Shown: piece after piece, positions 34,825 through 43,410 of the stretch | How positions within the stretch are numbered: the first letter of the stretch is position 1 | Layout: the number at the start of each line of letters is the position of its first letter | Source of the DNA: Collinsella sp. AM18-10 | GTDB taxonomy: Bacteria > Actinomycetota > Coriobacteriia > Coriobacteriales > Coriobacteriaceae | Reading direction: 5' to 3' | Length of the DNA: 64,000 nt | NCBI RefSeq assembly: GCF_003471585.1 | Contig: NZ_QRJO01000005.1 | Location: 1 to 64,000, forward strand | Notes under the pieces: model-generated | Database searches by the model: none | What the model was told of the DNA's origin: nothing | Seen by the model: the letters and a program-made list of their open reading frames with translations, nothing else | Translations under genes and position numbers: made by a program

Positions 34825-35925
34825 CTATTTCACGCATTGAACGGCGAGATAGTCGCGGAAGAACGGTAATTCAAAAGCGACGATTCCGCGCCCGCGTTCT
34901 CCAATGATGCCGGCGTCTATCATGCGGCGTCGGTAGCGGGAGACCTGTTGCGGCGAACGCTTAAGGCGCTCGACAAGGTCAGCGGTGGTGGACTCTTCCT
35001 CGTCATCGAGCATGGCGATGAGAAATCGCTTGTCCTCTGCAGTGAGTTCCCGATAGGTCGCCGCGAGGATCCGGTCGTCCATTTCATCGCGTGCGATTTT
35101 GATTCCCTGGTCAAAGTCGCGAGATGATATTTCCCTCGAGTTGCTCGTGAGATCCCAGGCGCGGTAACCCACAAGCTGCAAAAGGAAGGGAAAGCCCGAA
35201 ATCGAGCGAACGGCCTTGTCGATTCCCTCGGCATCCGCCAAACGGTCGTTTTCCTGGATCGTTCGGATCAAGGCCTCGCGTACATCGTAGTCGGCGATAC
35301 GCCCCAGATGATATTGCTGGGCGCGGCGAAGGAACGAGACCGTCTTGTGGTTCAGCAACGTCGAGACGTTGTTGGGAAGCCCCGCCATGAGTAGGGCGAC
35401 GCGTTTCCCATCGGTCACAAAGTGCTGATACGTGGCTGCGAGCTGGATCATTTCGTCGAGCATCGGGTCGACCTCATCAACCGTGACGAGCAGACCCGTG
35501 CCCGCTTCGTTGAGCTGGTCGATGATGTCGCTCATGCGATAACGCCAAGTCGAGGCATCGTGAACGCGATTGACCTCGATACTGCCGAGCGGTGCAATTC
35601 CGAGACCGGTGACTTCGAAGTTGTTAGACGGGTCGATGAGATGGCCTGCAGCACGTTTCGCCCCGAGCTCGATTTCCTCAAGCATTCCCGAGAGCGCGGT
35701 CGTCTTTACCGCTATCCATCCGTGGGATTCCGCTCTTGTCGCGAGCGATGACATGAGTGCGGTTTTACCGGTTCCACGCGCGCCTGAGAAGATCGAGGTC
35801 AATTCCGGGCGTCTGCGCTGGCTCAAGAAGGCACGGTCCAAATCCCGAATAATCTGTTGTCTGCCGGCGAGATGGGCAGGAACCTCACCAAAACTGGGGG
35901 TAAACGGGTTCTCGAGATACTCCAC
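34825..35925 (-). CDS. NPF-type AAA/STAND-like ATPase B
   Basis: A 366-residue relative of ATPase A: MEYLENPFTPSFG and LAGRQQII at the N-terminus, Walker A GARGTGKTALM, Walker B LLVTVDEVD, TVSFLRRAQQYHLGRI, FPFLLQLVGYRAW and a C-terminal winged helix (TTADLVERLKRSPQQVSRYRRRMIDAGII). The C-terminal wHTH suggests DNA binding. The GTG start at 35925 has GAAAGGAG upstream. Convergent with the UvrA-like gene; its promoter lies in the AT-rich stretch 35940-35985. The function is unknown. Confidence 0.75.
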   Translation of the reverse strand: MEYLENPFTPSFGEVPAHLAGRQQIIRDLDRAFLSQRRRPELTSIFSGARGTGKTALMSSLATRAESHGWIAVKTTALSGMLEEIELGAKRAAGHLIDPSNNFEVTGLGIAPLGSIEVNRVHDASTWRYRMSDIIDQLNEAGTGLLVTVDEVDPMLDEMIQLAATYQHFVTDGKRVALLMAGLPNNVSTLLNHKTVSFLRRAQQYHLGRIADYDVREALIRTIQENDRLADAEGIDKAVRSISGFPFLLQLVGYRAWDLTSNSREISSRDFDQGIKIARDEMDDRILAATYRELTAEDKRFLIAMLDDEEESTTADLVERLKRSPQQVSRYRRRMIDAGIIGERGRGIVAFELPFFRDYLAVQCVK

Positions 35926-36010
35926 AAGGCGCTCCTTTCACACCGCCGTTTAACTTCATTTTATTCTAGTTAATTCTGATTAAAAGCGATGGCTCGTTAT
36001 TTGGTGCATC

Positions 36011-36043
36011 AATGTGACAAAGGGACTGTCCCTTTGTCACATT
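36011..36043. repeat. GTGACAAAGGG hairpin (copy C), containing the trmL stop codon
   Basis: A perfect 15-bp stem: AATGTGACAAAGGGA / TCCCTTTGTCACATT around CTG. Read leftward, the last ATG TGA of trmL (36037-36042) is part of the stem, exactly as in copy A. Confidence 0.88.
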
Positions 36044-36636
36044 CCGGGGAAGTTTGTCTGGCGCAGGGCCTCGTAGAGGACGATGGCGGCGCTGTTGGAG
36101 AGGTTGAGTGCGCTGATGCGGTAGTCGTTCGGGTCGACGAAGTTGCCGCAGATATCCTGCCGAAGGATGGCCCCGTGGCTATCCTCGGTATGCCCGAGCG
36201 CCTCCTCGTGGGCCTCCCAGGCCTCGGCGTTATCGAGTGAGTCGCAATCGCGCAGCATAGGAATGCGCTCGCAGCATGTGGGCGCCGCGGCGAGCAGCTC
36301 TTCGGGAATCCCCGAGCTCTCGCTGCCAAAGATCAGATAGTCGCCCTCGCGGTAGGTGCTTTGTGCATAGGTGCGGCGTGCCTTTTTGGTCAGCAGGTGC
36401 AGGCGCTCGTCGGCAGGGGAGAGGCCGTTGCGAGCAAGGAAATCCTCCCAGCCGGCATAGGTCGTCACGTCCAAGTTTTGCCAGTAGCCCAGGCCGGCGC
36501 GACGCACCGTCTTGTCGTCGAGCGAAAAGCCCAGTGGCTCCACCAGATGCAGGCGGGTGCCGGTAACCACGCAGGTGCGGCCGATATTGCCCGTATTGGC
36601 CGGAATCTCGGGCGCATACAGCACAATGTTGAACAT
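36037..36636 (-). CDS. trmL: tRNA (cytidine(34)-2'-O)-methyltransferase TrmL with an insertion
   Basis: A 199-residue SPOUT methyltransferase that methylates the wobble ribose of certain leucine tRNAs. Motifs: MFNIVLYAPEIPANTGNIGRTC, HLVEPLGFSLDDKTVRRAGLGYW, LIFGSESSGIPEE, and the C-terminal knot SALNLSNSAAIVLYEALRQ. Usual TrmL is about 155-160 residues. The extra roughly 40 residues (DCDSLDNAEAWEAHEEALGH...) lie between RIPM and LNLSN, inside the knot region that binds SAM. ATG 36636 has AAGGAG upstream. Confidence 0.88.
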   Translation of the reverse strand: MFNIVLYAPEIPANTGNIGRTCVVTGTRLHLVEPLGFSLDDKTVRRAGLGYWQNLDVTTYAGWEDFLARNGLSPADERLHLLTKKARRTYAQSTYREGDYLIFGSESSGIPEELLAAAPTCCERIPMLRDCDSLDNAEAWEAHEEALGHTEDSHGAILRQDICGNFVDPNDYRISALNLSNSAAIVLYEALRQTNFPGM

Positions 36637-36660
36637 GAATCTCCTTGGCTCAGAACGAAA

Positions 36661-36694
36661 AACCACCACGAAGGGCACCTTCGTGGTGGTTTGG
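36661..36694 (-). terminator. Terminator of the CobW gene
   Basis: AACCACCACGAAGG / CCTTCGTGGTGGTT, a perfect 14-bp stem with a 3-nt loop; on the minus strand a T-run (GTTTTTCG) follows. Confidence 0.85.
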
Positions 36695-36730
36695 CGGTTA
36701 CGTAGGCGGAAAATGCCCGCTTGGATAAAC

Positions 36731-37861
36731 CTAGGCGCGGTGCCAGTCGGTCAGGCAGGCATCGAGGGAGGCGATGAGCGCATCCTTGTCCATGTGACGG
36801 CCGATGATGCACAGGCTCGTCATGCGGTCGCCCGTTTCGTCGTCCCAAATCTGCATGATCTCGGGGTTCTCGTCGATGATCTTCTGCTTCTCGCCCTCGG
36901 GCGCGGAGTCAACGAACAGACCGTTCTCCATCAGGCGCATTTGGTGGCCTGCCTGCTCGAACATGTAGCACATGTCCGGATTGCCGGTCTGCCACAGCGG
37001 ACCCTTGACGCGGATGACCTCGTCGGGCCACTCCTGCTCAACAAAATCGGTGAATTTCTGCAGGTCAAACGGCTTGCGGCGCGAGTAGACGAAAGTCTCG
37101 ATGTCGTACTCGAGCACCTCGGGGTCGTCGTGCTCCTCGGGATGCTCCATGGCCTCGATCCAAGCGGCGGAGTTGTAGGCGCGCATAAAGTCGAAGCGGT
37201 CGGTGTCGAGCAGTTCCTCCATGGGGACCTCGCCGTTTTGGGCCTCGACAATCACGGCGTCCTTCTGCAGGCTGCGCACGATGGCCTTGAGCTCGGCGAT
37301 CTGCTCGGGCGTGACGGTATCGGTCTTGTTGAGGATCAGCGTGGAGCAAAACTCGATCTGCTGGATGAGCAGGCTCTCGATGTCGTCCTCGTCGATATCC
37401 TCAGCCAGCAGGTCGCGACCGCCGTTGAACTCGTCGTACATGCGGGCGCAGTCGACCACTGCCACGATGTTGTCGAGGGCGAGCTTGGGCTCGCCGCCCA
37501 CCTTGGCCTCGTCGCAGAAGCTCGAGATGGTGTAGGCGATGGGGATAGGCTCGCAAATACCCGAGGCCTCGATGATGATGTAGTCAAACTTGCTCGAGTC
37601 GGCGATGCCCTGCAGCTGGTTGGCCAGGTCGTCCGAAAGCGTGCAGCAGATGCAGCCGTTGGTGAGCGGGATGAGGTCGTCGGTCTCGGAAAGGCCGCCG
37701 TCGGCGATGAGGCTGGCGTCGACGTTGATCTCGCCGATATCGTTGACGATCACGGCGGCGCGGATGCCGCCGTCGTTAGCGAGGATGTGGTTGAGCAGCG
37801 TGGTCTTACCGGCACCGAGGTATCCGGTGAGCATGATGATCTTCACGGGTTTGTTGGGCAT
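36731..37861 (-). CDS. CobW/ZNG1-family G3E GTPase (metal chaperone)
   Basis: A 376-residue GTPase. Walker A is GYLGAGKTTLLNHIL (about residues 13-27), then NDIGEINVDASLI, the GCICCTL metal-binding CxCC motif, and NKTDTV for guanine specificity; the C-terminal domain includes the RVKGPLW segment. Such proteins insert metals (zinc, cobalt or others) into client enzymes; the client is not evident. ATG 37861 has AAAGGAGG four bases upstream; the in-frame ATG at 37882 does not. Confidence 0.85.
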   Translation of the reverse strand: MPNKPVKIIMLTGYLGAGKTTLLNHILANDGGIRAAVIVNDIGEINVDASLIADGGLSETDDLIPLTNGCICCTLSDDLANQLQGIADSSKFDYIIIEASGICEPIPIAYTISSFCDEAKVGGEPKLALDNIVAVVDCARMYDEFNGGRDLLAEDIDEDDIESLLIQQIEFCSTLILNKTDTVTPEQIAELKAIVRSLQKDAVIVEAQNGEVPMEELLDTDRFDFMRAYNSAAWIEAMEHPEEHDDPEVLEYDIETFVYSRRKPFDLQKFTDFVEQEWPDEVIRVKGPLWQTGNPDMCYMFEQAGHQMRLMENGLFVDSAPEGEKQKIIDENPEIMQIWDDETGDRMTSLCIIGRHMDKDALIASLDACLTDWHRA

Positions 37862-37947
37862 GTGCCCTCCTTTGTTAGACATGGCTTACAGTTGAATCTT
37901 ATGCCAAACGCCTGCTCTTATACCCACGCGCTGGCAAATAACACAGG

Positions 37948-38289
37948 CTACTCCCAGGCTCCCCATACGTCGGGACAATAGCCGACGGTGGCCTTTTTGC
38001 CGTTGCGCACGATGGGTTCGGCCAGAACCTGCTGGTTCTCGAGCAGCTTGTCGAAGCGCTGGCTGGGGGTGAGGTGCTGGATGAGCGCGAGCGTCTCCTC
38101 GTCCTTGGCCTTGGGGTTGAGCAGCTTGTCGATGCCGCCGACCGCCTGCATCACGCTCGTGAGCTCGCCCTTGCTCATCTCCTTTTCCTTCAGGTCGATA
38201 AACTGCACCTTAATACGGCGCTCCTTAAAATAACGCTGCGCCTTCTTGGTATCGAAGGACTTCTTAGTCCCGAAAATTTGAATATTCAC
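37948..38289 (-). CDS. ArsC/Spx-like thioredoxin-fold protein without the usual cysteine
   Basis: A 113-residue ArsC-family protein (MNIQIFGTKKSFDTKKAQRYFKERRIKVQFIDL...GGIDKLLNP...LTPSQRFDKLLENQQVLAEPIVRNG). The first loop, where arsenate reductases and Spx have the active cysteine (NxCDT or CxxC), reads KKSFDT, so Cys is replaced by Ser. The only cysteine is near the C-terminus (GYCPDVW). Arsenate reduction is therefore unlikely; a regulatory or structural role is possible. Same strand and 12 bp after the flavoprotein gene. Confidence 0.8.
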   Translation of the reverse strand: MNIQIFGTKKSFDTKKAQRYFKERRIKVQFIDLKEKEMSKGELTSVMQAVGGIDKLLNPKAKDEETLALIQHLTPSQRFDKLLENQQVLAEPIVRNGKKATVGYCPDVWGAWE

Positions 38290-38301
38290 GGTCCCGCCGT
38301 T

Positions 38302-38925
38302 CTATCGAATGAAGTTGGTGCGCTCGCGATCGGCTTCGGGGGCTTCGATGCCAGCGGCCTTTCCTGCTTCGATGCAACGAAGGAGCCAGGCCATGTTTTT
38401 GCCGATGTTTCGCATGGTGGCCAGACCCTCGGCATCTCCATCGGCCTCGCCCGGCGCAGCGCCAAAGACGTTGTTCCAGTAGGTGGAGGCGACCACGGGC
38501 ATCTGGTTGATGGTGAAGTACTTGTTGAGTACATCGAACGTTGTCGACGTACCGCCGCGACGGGCGACGGCGACGGCAGCGCCCGGCTTGTGTGCAAAAG
38601 CTTTGCTACCGGCATAGAATGCGCGATCGAGTGCCGAGAGAATGCGGCCGCTGGGGTGCGCGTAGTAGACAGGCGAGCCAAAGACAAAGCCGTCGGCCTG
38701 TTCGGCGGCAGCGATCAGCTCGTTGACCACGTCGTCGTCAAAGGTGCAGCGACCGCCAAGCTTGCCACACTGGCCGCAACCGATGCAATCGCGAATGGGC
38801 TTGGCGCCCAGCTGAAACACCTCGGTATCAATGCCTTCTGCATTAAGTTGCTCTGCGACCTCGGTGAGTGCGCGGGCGGTGTTGCCGTTTGCCTTGGGGC
38901 TGCCATTGACCAAAAGAACCTTCAT
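38302..38925 (-). CDS. Iron-sulfur flavoprotein (NADPH-dependent FMN reductase family)
   Basis: A 207-residue flavodoxin-fold protein. The FMN loop is NGSPKANGNTARAL; the compact cysteine motif CIGCGQCGKLGGRC (Cx2Cx2Cx6C) at about residues 47-60 matches the 4Fe-4S site of Isf-type iron-sulfur flavoproteins; FGSPVYYAHPSGRI follows. Such proteins move electrons or detoxify O2/H2O2 in anaerobes. ATG 38925 has GAGGGAG upstream; a GTG at 38928 is immediately adjacent. Probably in one transcript with the ArsC-like gene. Confidence 0.85.
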   Translation of the reverse strand: MKVLLVNGSPKANGNTARALTEVAEQLNAEGIDTEVFQLGAKPIRDCIGCGQCGKLGGRCTFDDDVVNELIAAAEQADGFVFGSPVYYAHPSGRILSALDRAFYAGSKAFAHKPGAAVAVARRGGTSTTFDVLNKYFTINQMPVVASTYWNNVFGAAPGEADGDAEGLATMRNIGKNMAWLLRCIEAGKAAGIEAPEADRERTNFIR

Positions 38926-38989
38926 CACAAACTCCCTCTGCTGTCGGTGACTTCTGCGGAGGATTATCCCACGAGAGGGTAGATGGCGT

Positions 38990-39030
38990 GGGGCGCGATG
39001 TGAAACGGCTTGTGTTTCACATCGCGCCCC
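38990..39030 (-). terminator. 17-bp-stem hairpin after the GGDEF gene
   Basis: GGGGCGCGATGTGAAAC / GTTTCACATCGCGCCCC with a 7-nt loop, directly after the stop of the leftward GGDEF gene. No strong U-tract; a terminator or a dispersed hairpin with a GTGAAAC core reminiscent of the GTGACAAAGGG family. Confidence 0.7.
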
Positions 39031-39036
39031 ATAACG

Positions 39037-40566
39037 CTAGTCCAGCTTGGTGCCCGGTACTTGTGGTGCCTCTTCAAGTAGCGCTTTGAGCTCGTTCAAA
39101 ATGGAAACGGGCTGTCGGTCGACGGCATCTAGATGAAGTGTGGCCACACGAATGGGCGGCTGATATTCAAATGAGCCAAAGAGTACGGGCGACCCCAAGA
39201 ACCGCTCGATTTCTTCTGCGATCGCGTCGGTCTCTTCGGGATCAAGGTCATCGAAAAGCGCCACGAACATCGGTCCGGTCGAGCGGAACAGACGGCCCTT
39301 GCCGCGCGAACAGTCCATGAGGCAGGCGGCACTTTCTGCCAAAACGCGGTCGCCCGCATCAAAGCCAAAGCGGGCATTGACCTTGGCGATGTCGTCGATT
39401 TTGATGGCGACCAGGCCTGCCTTGCGCGCCACGCGACGCATTTCGCCAATGGCGTTGACCAGGGCGTGGATATCGCCCAGGCCGGTCACGGAATCGGTCG
39501 TATCCGCCAAGCTTCGGTTGATGATAATGCCCACATACATGTTGGGCTCGGTTTCGGTGCTATCCAAGCGGTAGCCCGTACACTCGCACAGCGCATATTT
39601 ACCAGCGGTATTCATGACGCGATACTGCATGTAATGGAAGTGCCACGCGCCGTTTACCACCATATCGAGCTCGCTGCGCACGTTGTCGCGGTCCTCGGGG
39701 TGAACGCGGGCGAGCCACATATCGAGCGAGTTATAGGGATGCTGGGAGGGCAGGTCAAAATCGCGCACGGCATTAATCGACCATTGCGATTCGCCGGTAT
39801 CGAGGTTAAGGATAAACGGATAGCGCGTCTCGGAGCTCATGGAGATCGCTTGGAACACCCGGTCGTTGCAGGGAGGCTGATCGGCGATCGGGCGCATGGA
39901 TGCGTCGTTTTCCTTCGGCTGCTGCACACGGTGCATGAGCTTGTAGCGATACATTGTGCGGTCGGCGTCCATGGTCATCTGGCGACGCGTATCGCCAGCG
40001 AGTGGGTCGACGCGCGAGCAGCCAAAGCTAAAGCTAGCGATCATGGGCGCTTTGCCGCCCGATGTTGCCTCGATAAGGTCGGTGCGCGTCCGCTCCAGGC
40101 GCTGCTCGAGTTCGGCTTCATCTGTCGTGGGGGATACGAGTACAAATTCGTCTCCACCGATACGGAACAGCAGGTCATTGGGTTCCATTGTCTCGGTGAG
40201 TGCACGGCAGATGCCCAGAATGTAGCGGTTGCCCTCGGTGTGGCCAAACGTATCGTTGCAATGCTTAAGGCGATCGATATCGATATAAGCGCAGGTGAAG
40301 GGGGTGCCTTTGTGCCAAAGCAGCTCGGCATAACGGTGGAGTCCAGCACGGTTGCCAAGATTGGTGAGCGAATCGATATAGGCGCCGCGCTCAAGCAGCT
40401 CGCGTTCTTGCTGCAGGATGGCAAATGTCTTCTGTAGCTGCTCGCCGATGGCGCACAGCTCCGTGGGCAGCGCGGCAACATCGAGCTCGGCGGTCGAGAC
40501 CCCGTTCGCAAGTCGCTGAAGATAGGCAATGATCGATTGCTCGCCCAGGCGATACGACTCGTTCAT
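39037..40566 (-). CDS. Diguanylate cyclase (GGDEF-PAS-degenerate GGDEF)
   Basis: A 509-residue cytoplasmic protein. After a short helical lead, residues 70-200 are a GGDEF domain with intact RIGGDEF and substrate residues (YIDIDRLKHCNDTFGHTEGNRYI). The RxxD inhibitory site is absent (EPND). A PAS-like region follows (about 225-355), then a second GGDEF fold whose signature is lost (STGPMF). GGDEF enzymes make c-di-GMP from two GTP. No membrane segment. AAGGAGG precedes the ATG. It lies downstream of the related gene at 40693 (126-bp gap) on the same strand. Confidence 0.87.
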   Translation of the reverse strand: MNESYRLGEQSIIAYLQRLANGVSTAELDVAALPTELCAIGEQLQKTFAILQQERELLERGAYIDSLTNLGNRAGLHRYAELLWHKGTPFTCAYIDIDRLKHCNDTFGHTEGNRYILGICRALTETMEPNDLLFRIGGDEFVLVSPTTDEAELEQRLERTRTDLIEATSGGKAPMIASFSFGCSRVDPLAGDTRRQMTMDADRTMYRYKLMHRVQQPKENDASMRPIADQPPCNDRVFQAISMSSETRYPFILNLDTGESQWSINAVRDFDLPSQHPYNSLDMWLARVHPEDRDNVRSELDMVVNGAWHFHYMQYRVMNTAGKYALCECTGYRLDSTETEPNMYVGIIINRSLADTTDSVTGLGDIHALVNAIGEMRRVARKAGLVAIKIDDIAKVNARFGFDAGDRVLAESAACLMDCSRGKGRLFRSTGPMFVALFDDLDPEETDAIAEEIERFLGSPVLFGSFEYQPPIRVATLHLDAVDRQPVSILNELKALLEEAPQVPGTKLD

Positions 40567-40692
40567 GATGGATAACCTCCTTGGGCACAACAGTGGTTTG
40601 CATCATATCCCCAATTCGGTTTGGATTGGGGGCATAAGTTAGCCAATGGGGACAAGCGCCCCTTCGGCGGTATCGTTTTGCGCGCGAGCGTA

Positions 40693-43410
40693 TCAGTTTT
40701 TGTTACCGCCATCGAGCAATGCCTCAAAATCCTTTGCCTGCATGGGGCGGTAGTAGAGGAAGCCCTGAGCGTAGTGGGCACCCATTTGGAGCAGCATGTT
40801 CGCCTGCTCGTTTGTCTCGACGCCTTCGATTACAACGGGCAGATGGAGCGATTGCGCCATCTCGAGCATTGATGAAACGATTTGCGCGCTACGGCTTTGA
40901 TCGCGGTCGGTGGGCACAAACGTGCGATCAAGCTTGATGACGTCGACGTTGACGTTCTTGAGCATCGCGAGCGTAGACTGGCCGGTGCCAAAATCGTCCA
41001 TGTAGGTCGAGAAACCGCGAGTGTGTAGGTCGGCCGTCAGCTTATCCACGGCCTCGGACTCTCCCGTATAAGCCGTCTCGGTGATCTCAATGCGCATGAG
41101 CTCGGGCGGTAGGTTGTATTGGGCGGCAAGCGCCCCCATATGCTCGGCGACGTCGCAGGCAAGGATATCCACGCGCGACACATTGAGCGAGATCGGAACT
41201 ACGCGCAGCCCTCGATCGATGCACTCACGCAGCCACGAGGCGACGCCCTGCCAAACATATTTGTCGAGCGTCACCACAAAACCGCTTTCCTCGAGAGCGG
41301 GGATAAAGGTGGTAGGTGAAATGAGGGAGCCATCCTTGTCAATCCAGCGTGTGAGCGCCTCGGCGCCAACGATCTCGCCGGTTTCCATGTCGACCTGGGG
41401 CTGCAAGTAGTAGGTAATGCGGCCGTTTGAGAGCGCATACTGGAATTCGGTCAGCGTGCGGTGGAACGCGATTTCGTGTTCGTATTCCTCGGGGCGGAAA
41501 ATGGCAATGCGCTCCTTAAAGTCGTTTTTTGCGCGCCGATTGGTAAACATGGCCTTGGCCTGCGCATCGATGGTGATTTCCTCGTTGGAGTCGATGGGGT
41601 AGACGCCCATGGACGGCCAGAAGCCCACGCCGTCATCATGCTTGGCCACGGCCTGGCGAATGCGGCTATAGATCTGATGGACGGTGTCGTGTTCAAAGGG
41701 GATGAGTACGCAAAAATCGTCTTGGCCCCAGTACCCTGCGACGCCCATGGCGGCATTCTCGATGTCCTTGAGAACCGTGCCCACATCGGCGAGTACGCGG
41801 TCGCCCTCGGCCTGTCCGTGCCATTCGTTGAACAGTCGCATGTGCCCCATATCGACGGTGGCGATACACCAGGCGCCGTTGCGCCTTGTCTCGAGAAATT
41901 CGTTGGCGCGGCGCATAAACTCGCTGGGTCGATAGAGACCCGTGAGCGGATCGATGCGTTCGGCGATGGCGCTTTTGCGCTCCACCTCGGGTATGGGGAG
42001 GCTGTCGTTGGGAACAAGCCCGCCGGCCGTGCGAATGCGACGGTCGAGTTCGCCTAAAACGGCGGCCGTTTGATTGGTCAGGTGCTCGTAAAAGGCCGGA
42101 ACGACAAGACAGACGGGGGTAATAGTGTCGCCCGCGATTCGAACGGGAGCGAAAACGGCCTCTTTGAGATGTTGGATCAGTTGCTCGAATGCTTCGTGAT
42201 CCAAATTGTTGCTAAGCACGACGAACTGGGCGTTGCGTGAACGGAAGACGCGACTCCTGCCGCGAGTAATCGACAGCATGCGGCCTGCGTATTCGGCGAG
42301 CATGTTGTCGACGGCCTCGGCCCCGTAGAGCTCGTTGAGCTTTGCCGTGCCGCGAACGCGCACTGCTATAAGCCCCGTCTCGCAACGGTCGCGACGGCAG
42401 GCATCGATAGCGTTGATCAGCGTGCGCTGCGTTCCGAGACCCGTGGCGGCGTCGACGGTCTCGGCAAGCGAGTGGTTGACGAGCTCGCCGACATAGAGCG
42501 AGGGGACATTTCCGTCGCCGTCGATACGAAACCCGCGAGCACGGCCGAGGATGTAATCGCCGGCGGCATTGCGCACGCGGTACTGCATGACGTGACGATG
42601 TTTGGAGCCGTCATAGATTTGGTCGATGTCGTTGGTATAGGCCTCAAGGTCATCGGGATGGACACGCGTTTTCCAATAATCGTGACAGTTGTCTATATGC
42701 TCCGAAGGAAGACCAAGATCGCGCAAGGCGCCTTGTGACCAAAGGGTTCGATGTTTGTCCAAGTTCTCGATAAAGAAATAGCGGCCTTCGTTGAGCATCG
42801 AAAGGGCATCGAAAATTCGATCGCTTATTTCGAAGTCGTCGGTGTGGGCTTGTGCGATATTGCGTCGATCAAGGTGCACGGCATGACGTAGCTTGTAGTC
42901 GTACATGCGATGGTCGGCATCGTTCGTCAAGCGATTGGGGGCTTCGCCCAGGGCGGGGTCGGCGTGTGCCACTCCGTAGCTAAACGAGTGAGGCATCTCG
43001 GCATCGTTGTTTTTGAGCAGGACCGTTCGGCAGCGTTCCAGACGTTCGGCGAGGTCGTCCTCGGTTGCAATCGTAGACAGGATGGCAAACTCGTCGCCTC
43101 CCAGACGAAACGCCGCTTCGTCCACCTCCATATACAGCTTGAGATAGAGGCTTACCTGCAAAATATAGCGGTTGCCCTCGTCATGGCCAAAGACGTCGTT
43201 GCAGTGCTTGAGATTGTCGATATCGATGTACGCCATGGTAACGGGGGTGTCCTGCTCCCAGAGCTCCTCGAGGGAACGGGCAAAGCCGCCGCGGTTGCCA
43301 AGCCCGGTAAGCTGGTCGGTAAAGGCGGTCCTGACCAGATCCTCCTGACGCTTGAGAAGGTCGCGGACGGTCTTTTCGAGCGTTTCAGTGTAATTGCTGG
43401 GGGTATCCAT
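40693..43410 (-). CDS. GGDEF-PAS-GGDEF-GGDEF-EAL c-di-GMP enzyme
   Basis: A protein of about 905 residues. The first 430 residues follow the same plan as the 39037 protein (active RLGGDEF; PAS; degenerate second GGDEF). A third GGDEF fold (signature WGQDDF) and a C-terminal EAL domain follow, with EALTRW, EITETAY, DDFGTGQSTLAMLKNV and IKLDRTF, which retain the metal-binding residues expected for c-di-GMP hydrolysis. It may be bifunctional, or a phosphodiesterase with a GTP-sensing domain. The start is uncertain: ATG 43410 or GTG 43467, neither with a strong ribosome binding site. Confidence 0.85.
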   Translation of the reverse strand: MDTPSNYTETLEKTVRDLLKRQEDLVRTAFTDQLTGLGNRGGFARSLEELWEQDTPVTMAYIDIDNLKHCNDVFGHDEGNRYILQVSLYLKLYMEVDEAAFRLGGDEFAILSTIATEDDLAERLERCRTVLLKNNDAEMPHSFSYGVAHADPALGEAPNRLTNDADHRMYDYKLRHAVHLDRRNIAQAHTDDFEISDRIFDALSMLNEGRYFFIENLDKHRTLWSQGALRDLGLPSEHIDNCHDYWKTRVHPDDLEAYTNDIDQIYDGSKHRHVMQYRVRNAAGDYILGRARGFRIDGDGNVPSLYVGELVNHSLAETVDAATGLGTQRTLINAIDACRRDRCETGLIAVRVRGTAKLNELYGAEAVDNMLAEYAGRMLSITRGRSRVFRSRNAQFVVLSNNLDHEAFEQLIQHLKEAVFAPVRIAGDTITPVCLVVPAFYEHLTNQTAAVLGELDRRIRTAGGLVPNDSLPIPEVERKSAIAERIDPLTGLYRPSEFMRRANEFLETRRNGAWCIATVDMGHMRLFNEWHGQAEGDRVLADVGTVLKDIENAAMGVAGYWGQDDFCVLIPFEHDTVHQIYSRIRQAVAKHDDGVGFWPSMGVYPIDSNEEITIDAQAKAMFTNRRAKNDFKERIAIFRPEEYEHEIAFHRTLTEFQYALSNGRITYYLQPQVDMETGEIVGAEALTRWIDKDGSLISPTTFIPALEESGFVVTLDKYVWQGVASWLRECIDRGLRVVPISLNVSRVDILACDVAEHMGALAAQYNLPPELMRIEITETAYTGESEAVDKLTADLHTRGFSTYMDDFGTGQSTLAMLKNVNVDVIKLDRTFVPTDRDQSRSAQIVSSMLEMAQSLHLPVVIEGVETNEQANMLLQMGAHYAQGFLYYRPMQAKDFEALLDGGNKN

